64,000 bases of DNA from Angiostrongylus vasorum. Its lineage: Eukaryota > Nematoda > Chromadorea > Rhabditida > Metastrongylidae. Below, piece after piece: positions 12,840-25,012 of this stretch (position 1 is the first letter of the stretch; every line of letters begins with the position of its first letter). The notes under the pieces were generated by a model. That model ran no database searches, was not told the DNA's origin, and was given only the letters and a program-made list of their open reading frames with translations. The stretch is taken from assembly GCA_018806985.1 (NCBI GenBank), contig JADANN010000316.1:310001-374000 (forward strand). Direction: 5' to 3'. The position numbers and the translations under genes were made by a program.

Positions 12840-13526
12840 CTCAAAGGCATGGGCCCGACAACGAATGAAGGCCTTTCCAAGTTCAACTAAAAACCACTCA
12901 TTTGATTTCTCTAGCTTTTAGACCTAAACGTTTGTGGAAATCAGAATTAGCAAGGATAGGTAAACACAATTACAAAAAAAATGAATCGCTTGAAACAGAA
13001 GTCCATACTTTATAATTCTCCGTATCCAGAGTTGATTAGCATTGGCAAACTGGACTGGATTCCAGAATTCCAACGGGGAACCTGTGTATTGAAATACAGA
13101 CAATAAAGCAGTGAAGTTGAAAAGCTGAAGGTTGAAAAAGTAATTATACAGTAGATGACAGATAATAAAACCGAGAAAAACAGCTATCCGATAGATAGTA
13201 GATAAAACTCCATAAAACTCACTCTTATAACAACCTTTACAATGCTTTATCGAGGAATTCGAGATCACAAACTGTTCTTAACAAACATTAAAACCAGAAG
13301 CAAACACAAAAGGTTATGAGAGCTTAGTCCGAGTAACTTAGAAGTTTCTTAACGGAATGTGTTCCACGAATACCATGTTTCTGTCTAACATCTTCAAAAT
13401 CTCCTTGGAATATTGGAAGCACTGGAAAACCCTACAAGAAATCTAAAGCAAAGTGGCAAAGTATTACAATGCAGATTCATGACAGGAACATCATTCACTG
13501 AAAAGAAAGGTCTCGCTATAAACGAA
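12840..13526. other. Gap between vps-16 and txdc-9
   Basis: These 687 bp separate the txdc-9 stop from the vps-16 start on the same strand. They hold the txdc-9 3' flank and the vps-16 5' flank. A minus-strand open frame at 13,268-12,924 is rich in hydrophobic residues and resembles nothing known to me. The spacing would fit a loosely spaced nematode operon, but no trans-splice evidence can be read here. Confidence 0.4.
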
Positions 13527-14570
13527 CTACCAATCGTCATCACATTCCCGCTCCAACTTAGAGCATCGGACAATTTTCTTCTCCTGCTGCTCAGTGTTTG
13601 ATTTCTCAATTTTCAGTATACCAGAACGTGCCAAACGATTCTCTAGAGCCTCAGTGCTAAAATCATCGATTCCTCCTAGATCGTCGAAACCTCTGATGTA
13701 ATCGATGGTTTTTTGCTCCTTTATTATCGCAATCGTAGGAATCACACGAATATTCAGACGAGTAACAAGAAAACAGACCTTTTCAGCATTGACGTGAATA
13801 AAACGAGTTCCAAAATGTTTAGCAGCAAGAATATTTAGATGTTTGTCAACTATTTTACACCTGGAATATAAAATACACTTAGAGAAACCCCAAATATACT
13901 TCGTGTCTTTATCCTCGCTTTCTATTTACTGCCTGTTCTTTTTATTAATGGCTTACAGGTCAACAACACGGCAGAGAGAAAGGTGAGACGAAGCAGACGA
14001 ATGGTGTGCTGATGGACGCGTTAGCCCTCGGAAAGGATAATAGCGTGTTCGATCCCCACCGCAGACACAAATATCTCAGCATTACTGTGGAAATACCTTC
14101 ATTTGAAATGAAAAAAATATTGACGTACCTCATATTACCGCTCAGGTAGAATAAGCATACAACATTTTTGCTCTTCTTCGTTGCTTCAAAGAATTCCTTT
14201 TCATCGGCTACTTCTTCGTACTTTCCGTGACCAAGCGATAGCAACTCCTACATGGGAAGAGAGAAAGGAACTCTTTCCACACAAGCCTAACAAACATTTT
14301 TGCTAGAAACCCTCACCGCCTTAGCTTTCTGCATTCTCTTAAGTTCTTCCATACGACGACGACGAATCAAATCAATCTCATTTTCATCCATATTGTCAAG
14401 GCTGAAAACACTAAGTTTCTCAAACATGGACGATACTACTGCAGATACAGATGCACACTAAAAGCTGGACATTCTTACCGATTGATCTCTTTATCGACTT
14501 GCTCCTCCACAATTTGTGCGGCTTTCATAAGCTGAGCGCTAAGTTGCTCACTAATACCAATCCCAGCCAT
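13527..14570 (-). CDS. txdc-9: Thioredoxin domain-containing protein 9 (phosducin-like)
   Basis: The TXNDC9/PLP3 family has a thioredoxin fold without redox activity; it binds the CCT/TRiC chaperonin and affects actin and tubulin folding. Four exons join in phase: 14570-14479, 14401-14317, 14247-14129 and 13860-13527. They give 209 residues, against 226 in human. Residues 1-58 are a charged N-terminal helix with the family pattern DNMDENEIDLIRRRRMEEL. The thioredoxin-like domain follows from about residue 60 (LSLGHGKYEEV), with a single Cys (MRCKIVDKHL) where true thioredoxins have CxxC, then the VIPTIAIIK strand with its cis-proline and the GFDDLGGIDDFSTEALENRL helix. The start is the first ATG of the conserved N-terminal helix. 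It lies upstream of vps-16 on the same strand and is divergent from the RLP24 gene. An intron carries a family C repeat. Confidence 0.93.
13925..14105 (-). repeat. Family C tRNA-headed element, partial, in txdc-9 intron 3
   Basis: In plus orientation this contains ggtgtgctgatggacgcg, then gtgttcgatccccaccgcag, a near-exact tRNA B box (GTTCGATCC). The family C terminal word atttactgcctgttctttt is at 13,923-13,942. Confidence 0.65.
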
Positions 14571-14926
14571 TACTATGAAACCTGATCCGAGTATCTGGAG
14601 CCTTATAGATTTTCGCAAGAACACAGAAAATACGAACTTCCTTCAGTCAAAGGGAGTTTTCTGCTGTAGTAAGAAATTGCATAATGGGTAGAAAAATGCA
14701 TATTAACGAAATACTACACGTCTTAATATCGGTATCGAAAAGCTTAAGCAAGAGTAAGAGCAAAATTAACTTGAATATTATCAATCTCATGCGGTAGTAT
14801 ACAATTTCTGCATTCCCATTTTAAGGACGTCTATGTTCCGCAAACACGGTGACTCGGACCAACTGAAATGAGCAAGGTTTACTCTGTTAACTCTTTATTT
14901 ACTACCTGTCATTATTTTCCGCAGGA

Positions 14927-15207
14927 GGCGCGTGTAGCACAATGGTCAGAGCTGCCCTACAATATATATGGGATCGATCGCCGCGCCTCAGGTTCGCCAA
15001 GGCCTATACCCCTCGGGAGTCGACAAATTGCTACTGCTTGTCTGGGAATGTAGGAGCATTGGCTCGATACATCGGTAGGTCACCGCGAGTCATTGTACAA
15101 GCCAGATATCCCGTCAGTAACCTTTGACGATGCTACGAATGGAGTCGAATGCATTGCACATCCTTCAAGGATTCATCGGCGTCGAGAGCTCTATCTTTTA
15201 TCCTTTA
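14927..15207 (+). repeat. Family A tRNA-derived SINE
   Basis: The head ggcgcgtgtagcacaatggtc is A-box-like. The body includes gggaatgtaggagcattggc and ggtaggtcaccgcgagtcat, and the tail is gagctctatcttttatcctt. It is inserted inside a family C element: ttatttactacctgtc lies just before it and family C sequence resumes just after it. Confidence 0.8.
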
Positions 15208-15290
15208 TTATTTGTCACGGCAGGGTATGATGTGAAATACAACCACTTTGATGCTAAGATATTTGCAGAGCGTGGACCACAGGTCACAAA
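15208..15290 (+). repeat. Family C fragment between two SINEs
   Basis: This contains the family C words cacggcagggtatgatgtga and gatgctaagatatttgcaga. It is the interrupted remainder of the element that begins near 14,885. Confidence 0.6.
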
Positions 15291-15294
15291 TAAA

Positions 15295-15580
15295 AAGGAT
15301 AGAGCTCTCGGCGTTGACTCCCTGGGAGATGCGCCTTGCATTCGACTTCATTAAGCATCGTCAGGCGTGATTGAATGCATATCTGTTCTTTAAAATTACT
15401 CGCGGTGACCTACCGATGTATCGAGCCAGTGCTGCTACACTTCCAGAGAAGTCTGGTAACAGTACACCGACCTTGGAAGGATGAAGGATTTGGTGAGCCT
15501 GGGACGCATGGATCGATCCTGTGTGTATACAGGGCACCTCCGACCACTGCACTGCACGCGCCCCTGTATAAGCCATACTG
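15295..15580 (-). repeat. Family A tRNA-derived SINE, inverted relative to the previous copy
   Basis: On the minus strand it reads from an A-box-like tgcagtggtcggaggtgccc near 15,555 through ggtaggtcaccgcgagtaat to the tail gagctctatcctttttattt at 15,295. Together with the 14,927 copy it forms an inverted SINE pair. Confidence 0.8.
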
Positions 15581-15655
15581 ACTGTTTACTTTTTTATTTT
15601 ATCATTCTCTATAAAGCAGTTCTTTTTCAATTTATCCATTTTTCTATGCTTCTAG

Positions 15656-17087
<1,432 letters not shown>

Positions 17088-17541
17088 GCTTACTTCACAT
17101 CATCTTGCCTATATTGTTGAGTTTATGAACTCGAGTTAGGTTTACTATTATGGTTGAGATCATTGTTGTCTTCTTTATTCTGTTGTTCTGAAATTAGTTA
17201 CCATTATTGGTATAATTCTCCCTTGTTGCTCGTTGGCACCATATGGTGGTTTTGCTTGGTTTGAGCGTATTACCCTGTTAGTACACCAGTTTAACTAATT
17301 CTGCTATACAGTGTCAGATTTTGTGTTCTATACGTGATAAAGTCAGTTGTTTTTCCGGTTAGTGTTTTATCCGTGGTATGTTGATAGAAACATGAGTATA
17401 TGAACTTGATATCTTCGTGTTTCTGGTACTGCTTCGGTGCAACAGTTCTTTGAAAAGGGATGATCTCGTTCTCGTTAGATGCTAGAGTTGATTTGTTTCA
17501 TTGTGTCACAATGTCTATGTTCTCTCTTAAAGGTGAACTCG
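17088..17541. other. Gap between RLP24 and CMC1-type genes
   Basis: These 454 bp hold the RLP24 3' flank and the CMC1 5' flank. A pyrimidine-rich tctctcttaaag just before 17,535 could serve as a splice or trans-splice acceptor nine bases before the chosen ATG. No clear poly(A) signal stands out. Confidence 0.35.
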
Positions 17542-20500
17542 ATGTCCAAACATTCCGGTGAAACTCTGATCACAGACAATTTGGAATCTCTAAAGGAGAA
17601 TGAAGTGTTCGTAGACAGTGAGACCGGCAAGAAATATCGCGTAAGGAAGACGATTCTACCACATTATTCATCAGCGGGACCACATGGACTAGGTACGTCT
17701 TACATATTCTTATTGTTTATTCTTTTTTTTAAAATATCGGTCGGATCTCGGAGGCGAGGAAGTAGTTGTAAGTGGTACTTTTATATAATGCGGGTCGTTC
17801 AGGTGACACTAAGTGATAGAGCTACTCAGAAGGGCTTCAACAAGTGATGTACATAAATAATGGGATGTATGTTAATCATGAGTTGATATGGTAAAGCACT
17901 ATATATAGTTACTGGGCCACAAGTGCATAGATGATCTTTCATCCGAGTTTATTTATTGTAGATGAATTTCTGCATTACATACTTAATTGGATATCTGTAC
18001 GACAATTCTTCACTGGTGGTACGGGCCCCAGAATGATTTCCATTCGCTTCCCTCTCAGCAGTCGTCGTCCATGGTGGTGGCCTGGTTCGAACATGGTGGA
18101 GTTCACGAGGTCCACTCCGTGGTCTTGAAATCGTTACTATCTGCGAATGCAGATCGTTGACGTTAGCCATGAACATCTCCACCCATTGTTTAAGTGATCT
18201 TCCAAGAAGACGCTTGCATTCTCTTGAATTGCACTCCACTGTTCTTTTCGTCCATCTGTCATGTGTTCTTATCATGTGACCAACCCATACGTGTTTCCCT
18301 ATTGATATGCATTCTTCTGGATCCCGAAGCTGGGATAGGCTTCGAATATCTGGGCTGCGCATTCCGGTTAGAGGTTGTGAGTGACGGTTTAATTTTAGAA
18401 GACATCGCTTAAACGCTGTGTCGGTGGTGTGCAGGTTTCTTGACGTGGTTAAAGTATCAGCTCATGTTTCTGCTGCACAACACAGCGCTCGAAAGACCAA
18501 GGAATCAAAAAGGTGAGGCGCGGAGTTTTGGATCAGGTAGTTGGTCGGTGGCCTCTTTCATAGGTAGGTCCAAATGCTGGCAATGTAAACACTGCTGCAA
18601 AGATGTTCTGCAGCTGACATTTATTATCAACCATGTTAGATGTGTTGCAGTAATGTCAAACTTCTATTTCCTTCACTTTTCGGAAAACTCGGTGTTATTT
18701 GAGATCCGGTATGGAATTCTTGGTTGAGGAACTGAAACGAGTCGGCACAAATAGTTCTCGGTCGGCTTATCATTAATCTGTCAGTCATATGAGTAGAAGG
18801 TTTCATAGAGAATATTCGTCATCGGGAACAGCTTCGGGGCGAGGGGAATTAGGCCCACTTATTTTACTGTGTTTAGCATTTAATACCCACCTATAGCGTA
18901 CTCAGCTGTGAACATGGGGGCTAAGTATAATCAAAGGCAGGTCGGCAGCCTCTCTCAGTGCAGACGAGGAGTTTATTTGTTGGATACGACACTAACGCCC
19001 TCCCATATACTTCCCGGTCACTTGGTTGCAGAGTTTCTCGTAGAATACAGTCCGCCTAAACGAGAAACATGCACACACGCACGCATACATGAATATCTTT
19101 TCTAAACACAAAAGATATGTGTCAAATCAGCGCTGTAGAAACAAGGAGTCCATCCACTGCATCCAGCTGAGTCTCAGGGAAGTACAAGGTCGCTCCTGAT
19201 CCGTGATTAAACAACCGTCCGCCACTTGGGCATATGCCACGTCGCCTTGCGACAAACCGGCATGAGATCTCTCTTCGAGGGAGATCCGTTATCTATAAGG
19301 GAAAGAGGTTCTTGAGCTATATGGAAATTTCACAACCGAAATTCCACCATTTCATGGCAATAATAACTTTGACATCAAAAGAGTGGTTATGGAAGGCGGT
19401 ACTATCTCGACAAAATTGTTTACCGTCATTCTCGAGAATATCATGCGAACTTTGGAATGGGACAAAAGTGAAGAGAAAATCGATGGTTGGCAATTACACC
19501 ATCTTCTTTTGCTGATCACATCGTTCTTATAACATCAAACATTAGCCAGGCGGAACGAATGGTTGCTGACTTTGACAAAGTCTATGGAAAAATTGGTCTT
19601 CTACCAAATCTTATGAAAACGATGTTCATGATGAATGAACTGGTTTCGTGTGTCCATTCACGCTCATCGGAACGAATATCTCCGATTACTGTAGTTACGT
19701 CCATCTAACTAGAGGAATCAACATGATGAACGACTTAGTTCCAGGTTTGAGCAGGAGGAGACGAGCCGCTTTTGGAGCTTTCATAAGTATCGAGAGCACA
19801 GTGAGGAGAACGAAGAACAGCCAAATTCGTGTCCAACTTTCCGACTGCACGGTTCTTTCTGCTTAAACGAGTACGTCAGAAGGCTGGTGGCTCCGTAAGC
19901 AGGATGAAATATCACCCAGCGTTGTAGAACGCGTAGTGGAAACGACGATGCTAGCAGTATCCCGTGTCACGCAGGTTAGGGAGAGGAGCCGAAGCTCCGA
20001 AACCACGTCAACGATCAGAAATCGTCGATGCATTCCGTAATGTGTGTGTACTACAACCGATGGACACGAACCTTTAGCGGCTGGATTCCTCGGTGTCTGT
20101 GAATGTCAAAAGCACAGCAGGAAACCACCGAATCCCTTGTCAGAGTTTTTCACGAGCACCTTAGAAGAATCATATGGTACTCAACTAGTCCTTAGAGCGA
20201 ATAGAACCCACTGGGCTGATCTTGCCCGCGACAAGGAAAAGTGCAAGATTTATTGGCACGTGCTCAGATCACTCGACCATCAAAGAGACGACAAGTGGTA
20301 CAGGTGATCTTTGTCATATGCGACTTATTCTGTTTTTCTTAGACGATAACAGGAGTTCTTTTCAATTTTTAACTTAGTCGAATTTTTTTACGAGGAGGGC
20401 AGTGATCAGATCGAGTACAGAATCCAGACACCACTGAGGTGTCAAAGAGGTGCCATTTTCTGTGTGACAATATGGTTAATCTATGCATAAATCGTGTAAT

Positions 20501-23500
20501 GAGGATCCTATTCCCATCTCTGATTTTCCCTCCTCTCGAAGATTATTTTCCATGAAACAGGCGTGCTGCGGTCAGCAGTCATAAAGGACGGCTCCCATCT
20601 TCATTTCATTCTCCTGTTCCGAATTTCCCTATCCTGTTTTCGTTTTCCATTTGCTGTTCATAATCTGGCCTTGAAATCTCCAACAACGAATTTATGGGAG
20701 AACTTCTCATTGCGGATAACTTTCCCCATCTGCTTCTAGAACGCGTCCTGTTCACTGTCATCATCTGTGCGGATTGTTAAATAGCAGTCAGTGATACGAA
20801 CTTTCTTTTGACATGGAAGTTGGAGGCGAAGAATAGCCAACCGCGATGAAAGGAATCCGTATAAGTGACCAATAGTGGATGATTGTACGACAAAACATAC
20901 TCCACCGAAATTTCGCAACGGAAACTTCCCTCCATGAATGACAACAGTTCCAACATCTCGGCCTATATCGTTCTTCCTGCTTTTCCTCACTTGTAGGGCG
21001 ATCGCTTTGAATTTAATGCGACCAGACGCCTTAAAAAGAGTGTAAAGTCGGCTTCTGAAGAGACTACTCTGGTGTCGTAGGTGCAAAGCAAGAAGCAATC
21101 TCTGTGGAGTGTTGTTGGCTTGTTTGTTTTGTCTGTTTCCAATGACGTCCTGTGCAACAGGAGACTTGATCGCCTCTCACCGGTTGTCCCATCACCCGAC
21201 GTCACAGACGGGAGATCCTGGTGTACCGTATACTGGCAATGATGCTTTGGTGGCTTAGCCAGTGCAATTCGCTGGAGTCCTGAGGCCATTCTAGCGGAAG
21301 CTTTCCTCAGGTCGTCACCACCGCAGGCAGTCGACGGCCCTTGTGGATCAGAGGGAGATTTTTCACCATGCCACTAATTTGATTCATGACGGCGGTGACA
21401 CCTGATACTGGTTTATTCTTAGCTGGCCTTTTGGATGGAAATATCATACTCCTTCTCAGCCTGGGAAGTGCTGCTGGGCGGATGAAACCCTACTGTACAA
21501 CGAAGTTCGACGCCCAAGAAAATCTTGCCGTCAGGATGAGGAGCTGAATCCCTAGGGGTTCTTCATTAGAACATTCGATATTTCCATGGTCGACCACAAA
21601 CCACTCATGGGTATACCATTGACTCAAGCTGCTTCTTTGTCTTTACAGAAACGATGTTCAGAAACAAATCGTCACTTGGATTAGCGGGTCTTACACTTTA
21701 AACTGTACTGTAAAGAGTGGCTTAAAGTAGGGCCCGATCATTAGGGCTACGACGATTTGGCGCAGTTAAAGTATGATATAAAGCAAATCCCAGGGCCGAA
21801 TTTCTATTTCGACTTCCTATCATGATATAGAGCATTTGTTCCATTTGTAATCGCTTAAGTTCTCAATAGAAACTGTCAACTACTTTACCATGCATTGACG
21901 ATGGATGAAGAAGAATGGTAGAGATTGCACCTAGGGATAATTGTATCACAGTGAAGGTAACAAAATCTCGCAAAATGTTGTGGGTATAAAAGATACGAGT
22001 GTGCGAGTAGCATAAATTCGTACTGGTTGTGAGTCCGATCTCCTCCCTTTTCCTTTTTTTGTGTCTTGTTGCTTACTTTTAAGGTACATGTTTTTACCGA
22101 CTTTTCCGTAATATTTCTTTACGCTCATTCGGCTTTCTTATGTGTGCGAATTATAACACGATAATGCGAGTACTACCGCAAGCTCTGTACTTCTTTCCTC
22201 CAAGTTTGTTCACTTTTTTCTCCAAGTTTTTCTGCCTGCTAGATAAACATTATTCAGGAGATCCAGAAGATCGGACACTCCGACGTATTGAAGCTGATGT
22301 CATCATACCAAATCGAATGAATGAACAGATTGAGAAAGTGGAATGCAACGAGTCTTATATGGGTATATTGATTGGCTTTCGATTCTTTCTATCTATTTGA
22401 TCGACTTTGTAATAAATATGTTGCTAGCCACAACAAGACCAGCCTTCTCTATGTTCTGAAATTCTTCTCGTATCCTGGCTTTTTCATCGCGTTTAAATAT
22501 TTCAGACTTGGTAAATTGTATGCGTGAAAAGGGTGCTGTAAAAGGTCTTATGCTTTGCAAACCGGAGTTGGCAGTGTTTAATGAATGCAAATATTTGAAG
22601 TAAGTGATTTTCATATCAGCATGTTATTGATTAGATTGCACCTCTACCTTCTTCAGTAGCATGCTTGTTTATTGTCTACAAGGGTTTCGAAGTACTAATT
22701 CTATTTAGCAGTTGCGATACGTTGACTATCATATATCCTTATTTTTTGGTTTAATTTCTTGCGTGGTAATCGTTCAATCACCTGTATCAGCTATCGCTTG
22801 TATTCATCGAGTTGCCCGAGTAGGCCTTAGTAATCTCTATTCGTACCCATCACAAGCCAGAGACGTTCGTCGATCTTGGTCGTTCGAAGGGTAGAAAAAC
22901 TCTAAGGTAGAAAGGTTAGGTAACGTTGAAAGAAAAAGAAGTTAACTGTGCTGAACTCAGCTGCAAGGCCCCCCATGACCTACTTTAGCGGGAATTACCA
23001 TCTTTAAATTAGGAGAAACTGCTATGACCTACATTAGGAGGAAGGCTTCTGGATTTATGAATGGTCTTGTTCGTCAGAGTGAAATAAAGCGGCCGCCCAT
23101 AAAGGCCACTCTGTCCATCATAGATAGTACTCTCTGTCTTATCAGCATGTCATCAAACTCTTTATGTCGTTATTTGCTCCATGAACTCTCCTATTTAAGA
23201 ATGTTTCCTTTCCATGTCATCACTTTTGCTTCTGGTAAAAATTTTCTTCAACTAGTCAGTACATAACTTTTCACCCTGTTTCTTGCATTCAGGATCTTGG
23301 GCCCTGATATTAAGTTCTTCAGACGTGATTCTAGGCTCAGCCTCGATAGTGAACTTGTCTATCATATCTTAGAAAATGTTCACGTAGAACATCAAAGTCA
23401 TTGGCGGTATTGGTCTGCTAGAACTTGTTCTCAACATTGCTTGAACCTAGAATGCATGCGACTAATATTGTCAAAGTATTCACATTTTCCTAATCGTAAC

Positions 23501-25012
23501 TGTCCAATTCTAGCTGTCAATTGTTCTAAATTATGCACGTTAGCAGTTCTTTGCCGGCATAATAACCGGTTTTTAATGGGCGTTGCCTTTTCGTATTAGT
23601 CATTACGATGAGCCAGCACTTGGTAGCCCTTATATCATCAGGTTCTCAATGGAGAATTCCGATCACAGTGTGTGTGTGTGTGATCGTAAATATGTATCCT
23701 TACCATAGTTCTTTGACATGTAGACATCTTAAAGTGATCATAGAACTTCAGTAGCTACGCCGTGCTCATCTTCGCCAAAGTTATGGAGGGGGAGTTCTTT
23801 TCGGCCAACGGAAACGGAACTGTTTGCTTTCACCACTTTTGGCATGGAACACTCAGAGTTAGTTTTCACGCCTTCTGAAGCAATCACATCTGTATCACCT
23901 GTCACCTGTAATCTCGTTGATCGTCCAGTGACTTGAGTGGGCGCCAGCAAATCTTCTATTTTTCCTGTCGCGTGCAAGAGTAGCCCAATGGGTTCTGCTC
24001 GCTCTAGGGACTCGTTGAGCATCGTACCTTTCTTCTAGGGTGTTTGTGAAGAACTCTCACCATCGAATCGATGGTCTTCCTGCAGTGCTTTTGACATCCC
24101 GAGGAATCCAATCACTAACGGTTCTTGTCCATCGGTTGTCGTTCATACGCATTACGTGTCCAGCCCACCTTATCTTCGAGAGTTTGGCATTTAAAACGGC
24201 ATCTTTAATTTTTGACCGTCGATGCAGGTCGGAGCTTCGGACTCCTCCACTCACTTGTGTTCGGAAGCAATACGGGGCTTATTTGTTGGAGGCGACCCGA
24301 AATAGCTTTTCATTTAGCTGGTACATCTTGTAACAGTTCTCAGGATCGACTTTCTATTAACCTCGACATTGGAATATGAATGCTTCGTTTTCTTGTTCAG
24401 CAATCGCGAGGTTGTTGAACAGCATACATTTACTTCCATAGAAAAAACACAATACAATACAACAGTAGCTGACGTTTCGGCAGTATCGCCTTCTTCAGAG
24501 CCTGGAAGGGTATACTGATATACAATTTACTAGGCCAAACACTTCAATAACACTTACAAAAAAGACGAAAAAACTCTATGGTAATTACATGGTCAACAGC
24601 TTCTCGAAAAAAGTCCCCGCTTCCAGGCTCTGAAGAAGGCGATACTGCCGAAACGTCAGCTACTGTTGTATTGTATTGTGTTTTTTCTATGGAAGTAAAT
24701 GTATGCTGTTTAACAACCTCGCGATTGCTGAACAAGAAAACGACGCTTTCCATTTACTTTACTGGACAGTCTCCCAATCAGTTTGCAAGTTTCAATATGC
24801 CTGTAACCAAGTACAACTACGCTCGTAAGCATTATTGAGTGTATATGAAAGTGTGGACCCCTTTCAGATTCCACGATACTGAATTTCGGGAGAGAATAAC
24901 AGAAAAGTATTTGGAACAACGTTCAGAGGCGCGTCGAACAGGTATGACAGAACAACAAAGAAGACTTCAAGAGTTTCGTGAGTGGAAGAAGAAACATGAG
25001 AATTCTGGATAG
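17542..25012 (+). CDS. cmc1: CMC1-type twin Cx9C mitochondrial assembly protein
   Basis: CMC1 is a small intermembrane-space protein imported by the Mia40 relay; it stabilises COX1 during cytochrome c oxidase assembly. Four exons join in phase: 17542-17692, 22258-22362, 22506-22599 and 24868-25012. They give 164 residues. The CHCH domain spans about residues 80-113 with both Cx9C pairs complete: Cys80/Cys90 and Cys103/Cys113. Upstream is the family block DPEDRTLRRIEADVIIPNRM, and the C-terminal tail (YLEQRSEARRTG) also fits CMC1. Human CMC1 has 106 residues; here about 45 extra residues precede the conserved part. That extension is joined by a clean phase-1 splice but is not needed for the fold, so a shorter isoform is possible. 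Introns 1 (4.6 kb) and 3 (2.3 kb) are full of retroelement debris. The RLP24 gene lies 454 bp upstream. Confidence 0.9.
17985..18545 (-). mobile_element. Non-LTR retrotransposon C-terminal fragment (second subtype)
   Basis: On the minus strand at 18,362-17,949 the frame shows VWVGHMIRTHDRWTKRTVEC followed by RLLGRSLKQWVEMF. This is the same layout as the RTE C-terminus but clearly a different sequence subtype from the 1,745 copy. The upstream part to about 18,545 is too decayed to read. It lies in the first intron of the CMC1-type gene. Confidence 0.65.
18850..19260 (+). repeat. Family E interspersed repeat
   Basis: This aligns by eye with 27,690-28,110. Shared ordered words include aatacccac, gtttatttgttgga, ctcccatatacttccc, gtcacttg and gtccatccactgcatcc. 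It is about 400 bp with no conserved frame. Confidence 0.65.
19320..20330 (+). mobile_element. RTE-type retrotransposon, degraded reverse transcriptase and C-terminus
   Basis: This is a plus-strand relative of the 1,745-3,355 copy. SNISQAERMVADFDKVYGKI at about 19,540 and INMMNDLVPGLSRRRRAAFG at about 19,720 match it block for block. The catalytic ADD block is broken by a frame change near 19,505. It sits in intron 1 of the CMC1-type gene in the sense direction. Confidence 0.85.
20690..21140 (-). mobile_element. RTE-type retrotransposon, apurinic endonuclease domain fragment
   Basis: Minus-strand frames at 21,098-20,736 and 21,289-20,987 together cover an AP-type endonuclease N-terminus: CTYDTRVVSSEADFT, then IKFKAIALQVRKSRK, then LRNFGGVCFVVQSS and LSSRLAILRLQLPCQKK. 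The usual ALQE(T/S) motif reads ALQV, so a metal-binding glutamate is lost. A frameshift separates the two pieces. Confidence 0.85.
21235..21560 (+). repeat. Family D interspersed repeat, 5'-truncated
   Basis: This begins inside the family D body (ggtggcttagccagtgcaat) and runs to the tail region (aatcttgccgtcaggatgag). It abuts the endonuclease fragment of the RTE element. Confidence 0.6.
21561..22257. other. Intron sequence, nothing recognised
   Basis: This is the 3' part of intron 1 of the CMC1-type gene, ending in the tattcag acceptor. I see no repeat family or coding block here. Confidence 0.4.
23850..24300 (-). mobile_element. RTE-type retrotransposon, C-terminal fragment
   Basis: The minus-strand frame at 24,254-24,057 reads KIRWAGHVMRMNDNRWTRTV then DWIPRDVKSTAGRPSIRW, the best-preserved RTE C-terminus in the window. 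The 3' tail (ERAEPIGLLLHATGKIEDLL) follows down to about 23,900. It lies in intron 3 of the CMC1-type gene, next to a Penelope-like pair. Confidence 0.88.
24463..24504 (-). ncRNA. Hammerhead-ribozyme-like motif, stem III absent
   Basis: On the minus strand: stem I 5' side CAGGCT, core CTGAAGA, stem II GGC/GCC around a GATACT loop, GAAAC, then GTC at the expected cleavage site and stem I 3' side AGC(TA)CTG. C after GAAA directly abuts the G of GTC, so there is no stem III. It is identical to the copies at 24,624 and 40,427. Confidence 0.7.
24624..24665 (+). ncRNA. Hammerhead-ribozyme-like motif, stem III absent
   Basis: This has the same 42-nt layout on the plus strand: CTGAAGA at 24,630-24,636, stem II at 24,638-24,649, GAAAC at 24,650-24,654 and GTC at 24,655-24,657. 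Predicted cleavage follows C24,657. The plus-oriented Penelope-like copy begins almost exactly at this motif. Confidence 0.7.

Larger units (their letters stand above)
24370..24760. mobile_element. Penelope-like element ends, inverted pair
   Basis: A minus-oriented 3' end (about 24,620 down to 24,370) and a plus-oriented one (about 24,621 to 24,760) are joined head to head. Both share the ribozyme-like motif, a ttgtattgtgttttt tract and gcgattgctgaacaagaaaa at their outer ends. The minus copy also has the 3' non-coding stretch gtgttattgaagtgtttggc found in the 40.2-40.56 kb element. No coding sequence remains in either copy. Confidence 0.75.
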
